Origin: Lachnospiraceae bacterium
Lineage (GTDB): Bacteria > Bacillota > Clostridia > Lachnospirales > Lachnospiraceae
Direction of reading: 5' to 3'
Length of the DNA stretch: 12,282 nt
NCBI GenBank assembly: GCA_900753685.1
Contig: CAAEAB010000065.1
Coordinates: forward strand, 1 to 12,282
Numbering within the stretch: the stretch's first letter is position 1; every line of letters begins with the position of its first letter. A program made the translations under genes and the position numbers. The notes below the pieces were generated by a model, which saw only the letters and a list, made by a program, of their open reading frames with translations, did no database searches and was not told where the DNA came from. Positions 7,401-12,282 of this stretch are shown one piece after another.

Positions 7401-8866
7401 CCATTCAGCTCACTCATCCTCTGCTTTTCCTGAAGGGAAGCTTCTTTTAATTGATTTTCAAGAACTGCCCCTTCACTGAAAAGCTGACGCTCCGATATAT
7501 GAGCTTCCGAAAGCAGCTCCGTCGTTTCGCCCAATGCCTTCTCTACCGACCACATTTTTTTATTAAAAAGCTCTCGTTCTTCCTCATTCATGGAAAAACG
7601 AATCCGCGCCAGTCTCTGAAGCTCCTCCAGCAGCCCTTCCGAGTCGTTCTTGTCCTGGGAAAGATAGGTCTTTAACGCTTCCCATTTTCCCCGAACCGAC
7701 AGATACCCGGTATAATCATTAATACTTTCAGAGAGGGCCAATGCCTGACATTTCTTTTTAAGCGTCTCTTTCCTCTCTTCCAGTTCGGCGGCATATTTTT
7801 CCGTATCCGCTTCCAGCCGCTGTAAATGTTCCTGACTTTCCTGAATTTTTACCGTATCCAGCTTTCTGGAAATCTCCTGAATATGCTTCCCGGCATATTC
7901 CTTCTCCTTCTGCCAAACCGCCAGTTCCTTTTCTTTCCTCCGGTTGACTGCGCCCACAGTGTTGTAAGCCCGGACCATATCCGTCTCCAGAGCATCTTTT
8001 TCCTCATAAACCTTCTTTAACAGCTCCACCCGGCCTGAAAAGCTGTCAAGAATTCCTGCCTGCCGGTCATAATAACCGATCTCTTCCTTTCTAGCAGACA
8101 ACTCCGCCAGCTTGTCTTTAATCTGAACAAGGGTATCTGCCATGTCCGTTTCCACTTTTTGGTTCTGCCAAAAAGCCTTTTGGATAATTTCCTCAATCAA
8201 CAAATCTTCAACAATCTTTCGGGTCGTCCGGTAACGGCTTTCAAAGTAAGTCCGCACATGGCCTTCCGTCTTGTTGATACCCCGGAGTATCTCCCAATGA
8301 CTTTCATACAGGCCATACCGGCTGATAAAACGCTGGTACTCGCCTTTTCGCTCAAATATATGAACTTCCAGTCCCATATCCCTTCGGCCCAAATCCTTTA
8401 AATAGGTTTTAAGGCCGGTATATGTCACCCTTTCTTTGCCGTCACTTAAGGGAAGATTGACCAGATCATTATCATTGTAGCCCCGATAAAACAATACATA
8501 ATTAAAATACTCTATCGCCGCCGTCTCCTTCAGCTCTTCCCGGGCCTTTCGGGCGCAGAAACCAGTCAGCATATATTTATAACCGTCACGGATAAACCGT
8601 TCATCCAGCTTCCATTCAATCAGGGAATGAATCGTTTTGCTCCCCTGCTCCGTGCGAAACAGCTTTTCAATGGGCTGCTTGTCGTCCAGCGTACAGTTTG
8701 GAATAAGATTCTGAAAGAGCAAAAGCATCAAGACACTTTTTCCGCCGCCGTTGGCCAGATCATAAAGCGCATTCTTACCGTCAAACCGTAGAATAAAATC
8801 ATCATAGAACTGGGTCCCGAAATTATATTTCACATTATTCACACGAATCCGATTAATATAAGGCAT
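4478..8866 (-). CDS. jetC: SMC-family ATPase of a Wadjet/MksBEF complex (JetC/MksB-like)
   Basis: About 1462 residues with the full SMC layout. An N-terminal head half carries Walker A, LANGGGKS (about 39-46). A long Glu/Lys/Arg-rich coiled coil runs to about 620. A globular hinge-like segment spans about 625-735, followed by the returning coil. The C-terminal head half has a signature-like GSTGQSQG (about 1337-1344) and Walker B KVIFIDNPFG (about 1372-1381). MukB/MksB/JetC proteins dimerise at the hinge and use ATP to extrude DNA loops with their kleisin and KITE-type partners. The Walker B Asp is followed by Asn where canonical SMC proteins have Glu. Start: the ATG at 8866 sits 8 nt from AGGAGG, whereas the ATG at 8872 is only 2 nt away, so MPYINRIRV is preferred. 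The gene overlaps jetB by 14 bp and is the last gene before a terminator. JetC versus stand-alone MksB depends on whether a nuclease partner exists. Confidence 0.88.
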   Translation of the reverse strand: MPYINRIRVNNVKYNFGTQFYDDFILRFDGKNALYDLANGGGKSVLMLLLFQNLIPNCTLDDKQPIEKLFRTEQGSKTIHSLIEWKLDERFIRDGYKYMLTGFCARKAREELKETAAIEYFNYVLFYRGYNDNDLVNLPLSDGKERVTYTGLKTYLKDLGRRDMGLEVHIFERKGEYQRFISRYGLYESHWEILRGINKTEGHVRTYFESRYRTTRKIVEDLLIEEIIQKAFWQNQKVETDMADTLVQIKDKLAELSARKEEIGYYDRQAGILDSFSGRVELLKKVYEEKDALETDMVRAYNTVGAVNRRKEKELAVWQKEKEYAGKHIQEISRKLDTVKIQESQEHLQRLEADTEKYAAELEERKETLKKKCQALALSESINDYTGYLSVRGKWEALKTYLSQDKNDSEGLLEELQRLARIRFSMNEEERELFNKKMWSVEKALGETTELLSEAHISERQLFSEGAVLENQLKEASLQEKQRMSELNGLCRKVPVLFLENIGRTLREKKQQRGAGELKFRQLSQERSAAEGEIQRLTQEIGENFRRKDSLSEEKENLKKFLDSYALEREKRDKLVHIYQAGDNASLAEIIDERLRKVILDGELKRIEAEKLEKQLENLRQGSPAVMSSAAETVMEYIRRCHGLKCVFGGDYLKDVSDYDKKILLERIPFLPDAVIIESGLSKIREDWVLTKMDLRDGLVPVISLAMVMRQEEAVKSGELIFLSHNPEWYTDGASRQEACERMERALAEARKTLGRLKDRERTMEADRKYMAEFELNFQQYYPQRQERWNELQAEWESLQQKIYKDEESRKSCQRSRDEAEQALKAAAAENEALDSDIDILEQMSAIHAWLSEIQAKIGRFKEAEDKNKDQQRLAREKLEWAQETLEKLNAEKKALREENGRMEAMWRELYEAYYIPGEPGDNDLEPAAVDARFKGLKESYEKEHMDLEDKKQLLESYQQMMDTSLHMIQKRGIALPILEGMAREHRLIAVEASDIEALEKDIALLKSEIERQENVLVQYREDKNKLFGRVAHGVSTIEEKYGAFRHIDLTNSDYTTFSEQQRQALSAMTEKLQKAEEGIQNAYRDLRAYDDIKRDLERTIRNENIRFNRTKETWSPDVEVRKKHREINERYQRLRTELQRKREGFERDREKTIESLRLLSADELSEAIRTEAGIPATVAEAEELMRQLLETAQIVRLEKERIEKTIQDMVQIKENFEKQCLQRCLSIKAELERFPAYSRVVLDGKQIPMVMLKIPYVKEEMYAQRMSDYIDDIVARTDAYGAQEERVAYIRQQLSWKRLFSVIVTDMNGIRLNLYKRERVKEQSRYLKYEEAVGSTGQSQGIYIQFLIGVINYISMVYSGGGDGFKLQKVIFIDNPFGAAKDIYIWQPIFELLRTNHVQLIVPTRGATPAITGKFDVNYILGQKMIDKMQQTVIVDYSSNVDVSAMEYEKLEFEQEVFDFI

Positions 8867-9572
8867 CGTCATCCCCTCCTGTCACGATGTTGTACAAACG
8901 CCCTCTGTTTTCTTCATAATAATTTTCTGTCAGAGCACGAAAACGGGGTTTAATATAATACCGCCCCTGGGATTCAAAAAATAAATCCTGAGAAATAAGG
9001 AAGTTAAAAACAAGCTTAACAAAACCGGTTTTTGAGCCCCGGGCCGCCTTTAATGACGCCATATCCTCATTTGAAGGAATCAGAGGCATATCCTCCCAAA
9101 GAGACGCCAATGTCTGAAAGCTGTTTTCCTCCACCTCATTCAGCGCCTTGCTGTGCAGAGCCTTCATTGCTTTCTGCATAGAGCTGTCTGTCTGGGTAAT
9201 GACTTCCTCCGTCCTCACATAATCCGCGTAGGAAAAGCTTCCCGAATCCTGATAAAACAAAAGGATCACGTTGTAGATGATAAAATAAGCCAGATATAAT
9301 TCCCGGTTCAAACGCAGACCGATGGCCCGTTTAAGTTCGTCGTTAGTAAAACCGAAAATCCGGTTGCCATCCCCCGCGCTCACATAAAGACTGTCTCCAA
9401 ATTCATAAAGACTCAAATTCAATTTTTTAAAAAGGGACATGAGAATATCATAGACCTCACTGTTATTCCGATAGTCCTCATATAAATCCACATGCTGCCC
9501 GCTGCTGACCTCTTCGCCGACAATAAGCAGTGTAAATATTTCCAACGCTTTATCCAGATTCTGGTGGTCCAT
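8853..9572 (-). CDS. jetB: MksE/JetB-like winged-helix (KITE) subunit of the SMC complex
   Basis: About 239 residues, the usual size for MukE/MksE/JetB. The protein is mostly helical with winged-helix-like segments, for example VYDILMSLFKKLNLSLYEFG followed by a short beta strand (residues about 41-65), and a C-terminal FFESQGRYYIKPRFRALTE segment (about 198-216) typical of a wing. In this class it binds the kleisin and helps close the DNA-holding ring. I think it falls in the DUF6063-like group, but that rests on memory and position rather than a search. The ATG at 9572 overlaps the TGA of jetA (TGATG). A GTG one codon upstream (9575) is an alternative. GGGG lies 6 nt before the ATG. Identity is supported mostly by size and by its place between a kleisin-like gene and an SMC gene. 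Confidence 0.8.
   Translation of the reverse strand: MDHQNLDKALEIFTLLIVGEEVSSGQHVDLYEDYRNNSEVYDILMSLFKKLNLSLYEFGDSLYVSAGDGNRIFGFTNDELKRAIGLRLNRELYLAYFIIYNVILLFYQDSGSFSYADYVRTEEVITQTDSSMQKAMKALHSKALNEVEENSFQTLASLWEDMPLIPSNEDMASLKAARGSKTGFVKLVFNFLISQDLFFESQGRYYIKPRFRALTENYYEENRGRLYNIVTGGDDDALY
8875..8880 (-). promoter_or_regulatory. Ribosome binding site deciding the jetC start
   Basis: AGGAGG on the minus strand is 8 nt from the ATG at 8866 but only 2 nt from the ATG at 8872. The shorter protein is therefore the likelier product. The site lies inside the 3' end of jetB. Confidence 0.7.
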
Positions 9573-11095
9573 CACATTCCCCGCCTTTCAAATCGTATAT
9601 TGGTTAAATAACTGTTCTCACCGACAGAAATCCGATCTTCCGGTAAAAATTCCAGCGTAAATTTTAAATCTTCATATTCTTTATCCCTGTCCCTAAGAAC
9701 CAGCTCTGCCATCACCTCTTCCAGGAAGGTGTCGGGATTCTCCAGGATGTCTGCCAGGTCATAACTATCCTTCTGGCTCAAATGCACTAAAAAAGCATAG
9801 TAATCCCCGTTATGCAGAATGGTATCCGTAAATTTCATCACATAAAGATAATGAAGCTCCGACAGCAGCAGACACTTTCGCTGAATCAGGGTATCAAAAA
9901 GGATTTTCAGCAGCAGACGGTGGTTATGTCGGATACGCTCATCCTCCGTATCATCCTCAAAAATATAGGTTTCCTCCTCACCCTCTAAAACCGCTTCTCC
10001 CACCTGGGTGTCCTCCGGCCGGCAGGACAGCAGATCATCCAGCCGTCCAAGCTGAAAGGTCTTCCGAATTTTCAGCCCAAACAGCGGCGCCGTCATAGCC
10101 TCCAGCAGCCGAATATCATCCCTGTCCATGGCGTTTTTAAGCCAATCAGAAAAATCCATCGTCCTTCGGAAACGGCTCCGCTTTGCCTTCAGCATCATTT
10201 CATCTGCCCGCACCTGAAGATTGGTACAGGCGGCCAAAAGCGCTTCGTGCCTGTCCATGGCTTTTTTCAGTTCCTGATTCAGATCATAGATTTCATCCGT
10301 CGCCTGGGGCTGATAATTCTCTTCTTTTGCCTGCAAAAGAGCCTTCCTCACCAACTCCAGATTGGTATCAAAAAGCTTTTGCTCTTCCTCAAACCACTTC
10401 AGACCGCTCTTTGAAAAATCCTCCAGAGCTTCCATCCCTTCAAAAATATTGTGGCTAAGCAAAGTGACAATTTCCCCCTGACGCAGCATGAGCCGGGTTA
10501 CTTCGCTGTTAATGCGCCGAATGACATCCAGGCCGCCGCGAAAGTTTTTCGAGCGAATCAGCTTTTCCAGAAGAAGCTGTTGAACGCTGATTTTACTCTC
10601 ATCCTTTGTTTCCTTTGTTTCCAGATAAAATTCAATTCCATCCGAAGAAATCGTATAGACGATATCTCCGTCCTGATAGCCGCTTTCTATGAGCCGGGTC
10701 CGCCCCCGCTTCTTACACCGTCCCTTCGGTTCATAGTATTCAAAATAAAAGGGATGTCCCTCATTTGTCAGCTTGTCAAATATGTACTGAGCCAGGGCGG
10801 ACAGGGCTTCTTCATTTCTCTCAATGTCAAAGTCTCTGACCAGCAGATTGCAGATAAAAGCTTCATAGGCCCCATAGGATACCTGTCGGTCATTGAAACT
10901 ATTCTCTTCAATAAAAAAACGGAGGACTGCCATGGTCACATAGCCCATGTCAATCCTTTCATACCGTCCTTCCCTGAACTGATTCAGCGAATAATCGCAG
11001 AGCCGGAAAAACGGATAGAATTTTTTCAGATTTATCATCCGTTCCTCGTGCTCATCGATGATATCGTGGATTAAAATGTGCGATTCCGTCCCCAT
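9572..11095 (-). CDS. jetA: MksF/JetA-like kleisin subunit of the SMC complex
   Basis: About 507 residues, starting MGTESHILIHDIIDEHEERM. An N-terminal helical/winged-helix region (to about 175) contains LKKFYPFFRLCDYSLNQF, MGYVTMAVLRFFIEENSF and a beta hairpin ending in GIEFYLETKE. A long helical section follows (about 185-320, including SDGIEFYLETKE onward and MLRQGEIVTLLSHNIFEGME), then an acidic stretch (about 370-395) and a C-terminal helical/winged-helix region. This layout matches the JetA/MksF group (I believe the PF18982 'JetA' family of type II Wadjet). Kleisins link the two SMC heads and recruit the KITE subunit. Start: the ATG at 11095 is 5 nt from AAGGAGG; a longer TTG start at 11110 would place that SD inside the coding sequence and is unlikely. 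The gene begins 15 bp after the preceding gene and shares TGATG with jetB. Confidence 0.84.
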   Translation of the reverse strand: MGTESHILIHDIIDEHEERMINLKKFYPFFRLCDYSLNQFREGRYERIDMGYVTMAVLRFFIEENSFNDRQVSYGAYEAFICNLLVRDFDIERNEEALSALAQYIFDKLTNEGHPFYFEYYEPKGRCKKRGRTRLIESGYQDGDIVYTISSDGIEFYLETKETKDESKISVQQLLLEKLIRSKNFRGGLDVIRRINSEVTRLMLRQGEIVTLLSHNIFEGMEALEDFSKSGLKWFEEEQKLFDTNLELVRKALLQAKEENYQPQATDEIYDLNQELKKAMDRHEALLAACTNLQVRADEMMLKAKRSRFRRTMDFSDWLKNAMDRDDIRLLEAMTAPLFGLKIRKTFQLGRLDDLLSCRPEDTQVGEAVLEGEEETYIFEDDTEDERIRHNHRLLLKILFDTLIQRKCLLLSELHYLYVMKFTDTILHNGDYYAFLVHLSQKDSYDLADILENPDTFLEEVMAELVLRDRDKEYEDLKFTLEFLPEDRISVGENSYLTNIRFERRGM

Positions 11096-11100
11096 GGAGC

Positions 11101-11107
11101 CCTCCTT
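11101..11107 (-). promoter_or_regulatory. Ribosome binding site deciding the jetA start
   Basis: AAGGAGG on the minus strand, 5 nt before the ATG at 11095 and only 3 bp past the stop codon of the upstream membrane-protein gene. It rules against the in-frame TTG at 11110, which lies upstream of the SD. Confidence 0.8.
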
Positions 11108-11110
11108 CAA

Positions 11111-11647
11111 TTAACAAACATACTTTTGAATCACCTGGATAATTTCCTCTTCCTGAGATGCGTCATATCGAATAAAAAATGCCTTTCCCTTAAACTGTCT
11201 CGGCTTCATTAGATGTGCCTGAAATTTCCCCTTTGGCATCTTATCCACAGAGCGGATATCCTCCCAAGGCACATAGCCGTAATCATGGACTAAAATTCCA
11301 TTCGTAAAAATCTTTGTCGGACTGATGGTCCGTATGGCCAGGAATAAAAGCAGACCGGCAATAAGAATGACAGCTCCGGTCAGCACCGAATAATAGCTTT
11401 CCGGCATGTTCGGGTTTACCGTATTTTTCTCCATAAAAAGCCGTATAACGACAACGACGCCAACGCCAAGAATAAAGAAAAGCGTCAGCCATTCCTCCTT
11501 TGGCTGTTTCACAGATATGACTTTCTCACCATAGGAGGCCTCCACATGGACCGCCTTCCAGATTTGTGTGACAAAGAAAATCAAAAAGCCGATGTCTGCC
11601 AGAATAAACGCGCCCCCGTGAGCCAATTGGTTAATGATTTCGTTCAT
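11111..11647 (-). CDS. Small three-helix membrane protein with PH-like (DUF5673-like) C-terminal domain
   Basis: 178 residues, with three predicted membrane segments: about 13-31 (GAFILADIGFLIFFVTQIW), 53-70 (WLTLFFILGVGVVVVIRLF) and 87-107 (SVLTGAVILIAGLLLFLAI). The cytoplasmic-looking tail (about 110-178) contains ILVHDYGYVPWEDIRSVDKM, a GKAFFIRYD strand and a closing amphipathic helix. A 'G...PW.DI' strand followed by further strands and a final helix is the pattern of small PH-like membrane-tethered domains such as DUF5673; this assignment is from memory. The ATG is preceded by AAGGGG at 8 nt. It lies 26 bp after the PTS gene with no terminator between, and 15 bp before jetA. It probably shares their transcript, but whether it works with the SMC complex is unknown. 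Confidence 0.75.
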   Translation of the reverse strand: MNEIINQLAHGGAFILADIGFLIFFVTQIWKAVHVEASYGEKVISVKQPKEEWLTLFFILGVGVVVVIRLFMEKNTVNPNMPESYYSVLTGAVILIAGLLLFLAIRTISPTKIFTNGILVHDYGYVPWEDIRSVDKMPKGKFQAHLMKPRQFKGKAFFIRYDASQEEEIIQVIQKYVC

Positions 11648-11673
11648 TTATGTTTCCCCTTCCTTTTTTATTT

Positions 11674-12282
11674 CTATACCTCCAGACGCATATCTCCGTT
11701 CCGGATATAACCCATTTTCCGCATTCCCTGGGCCACGCCCATCGTAAGCGCCGCCGGAAAAAGAAAATGGAATAGGACGATTTTTATTAAAACGATGGCC
11801 GGAGACTCGACGCCGACCATTGTCTGATAGGTCATAATCGGCCCTACCAGCCCGGATGTTCCCATACCGGAGCCCGTAGCATTATTTATCATATTAAAAA
11901 ACGGTGAAATGGCAATAGGGCCGAGAATGGCCGATGAAATAATCGGCGGAATCCATATGAGCGGCCTTCGCACAATATTCGGCACCTGGAGCATACTCGT
12001 CCCCAAGCCCTGGGATAAAAGGCCGCCAAAGCCGTTATCCCTGTAACTGATGACGGCAAAGCCGACCATCTGACAGCAGCAGCCAATGGTTGCCGCTCCG
12101 GCCGCCACACCACTTAAACCCAGGATGACACCAAGAGCCGCCGAGCTGATTGGCAGGGTCAGCACCATACCCATAACAACCGAGACAACGATTCCCATAA
12201 TAATCGGCTGCTGCTCCGTCCCCCAGTTGATAATTCCTCCAAGCCATGACATAAATTGTGAAATCGGCGGTCCCACAATGAC
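11674..12282 (-). CDS. PTS EIIC-type membrane permease (PTS_EIIC_2 family), C-terminal part
   Basis: The last 203 residues of a membrane protein whose N-terminus lies beyond the right edge; the frame is still open at 12282 (VIVGPPIS). Several hydrophobic helices are seen: IIMGIVVSVVMGMVLTLPIS, LGVILGLSGVAAGAATIG, PLIWIPPIISSAILGPIAIS and IVLIKIVLFHFLFPAALTMG. Conserved-looking polar segments are QMVGFAVISYRDN, LSQGLGTSMLQVPNIV and GSGMGTSGLVGPIMTYQTM. These fit PTS_EIIC_2 (PF13303), a family of stand-alone IIC-like permeases without fused IIA or IIB domains. The substrate cannot be told. Three consecutive cysteines (GCCCQMVGF) lie at the start of one loop. It ends 26 bp before the small membrane-protein gene and may head the same transcript. 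Confidence 0.85.
   Translation of the reverse strand, partial: VIVGPPISQFMSWLGGIINWGTEQQPIIMGIVVSVVMGMVLTLPISSAALGVILGLSGVAAGAATIGCCCQMVGFAVISYRDNGFGGLLSQGLGTSMLQVPNIVRRPLIWIPPIISSAILGPIAISPFFNMINNATGSGMGTSGLVGPIMTYQTMVGVESPAIVLIKIVLFHFLFPAALTMGVAQGMRKMGYIRNGDMRLEV

Noticed and set aside
11889..12247. Two minus-strand short frames inside the PTS gene
   Set aside because: Both are out of frame with the clear PTS_EIIC_2 coding sequence and show Trp/Arg-rich composition typical of shadow frames.

Overview
All recognisable genes in this window lie on the minus strand, so it reads from right to left. The gene set suggests a low-to-mid GC gut Firmicute of the Clostridia, probably Lachnospiraceae. 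Evidence for this is the strong AGGAGG-type Shine-Dalgarno (SD) sites, the sigma-A-like promoters, the cytoplasmic glycogen genes, and an SMC operon of the kind seen in Clostridia. The genus cannot be fixed from this sequence alone.

Right block (12282 to 4400): a PTS EIIC-type membrane permease (its N-terminus lies outside the window), a small three-helix membrane protein with a PH-like C-terminal domain, then three tightly packed genes encoding an SMC-kleisin complex of the Wadjet/MksBEF class: JetA (MksF-like), JetB (MksE-like) and JetC (MksB-like SMC ATPase). The genes are separated by 26 bp or less, or overlap. The block ends in a clear hairpin terminator just after jetC. No JetD/MksG nuclease gene is present where the fourth Wadjet gene would be expected, so this is either a nuclease-less condensin (MksBEF) or a Wadjet system whose nuclease is lost or encoded elsewhere.

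Middle (about 4400 to 3526): roughly 950 bp that is markedly AT-rich and has no intact ordinary gene. It is not empty. It holds a consensus minus-strand promoter (TTGACA-17-TATAAT) with A-tracts upstream, a small stop-ridden reading frame that looks like a decayed small gene or an RNA gene, a second promoter-like pair, a seven-codon ORF with a strong SD, a strong terminator, and finally the promoter of the next operon.

Left block (3525 to 1): a three-gene run with a visible promoter. It encodes a 664-residue protein with N-terminal TPR-like helices, an acidic linker and a C-terminal domain that looks like a CbxX/CfqX AAA+ ATPase with its nucleotide-handling residues lost; then a cytoplasmic GH13 alpha-amylase-family enzyme; then the start of glgB (glycogen branching enzyme). 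The genes are translationally coupled by a TGATG overlap and by an SD sitting inside a stop codon. The last two act on glycogen or other alpha-glucans, and the coupling suggests the first protein also serves this pathway, though its function is unknown.
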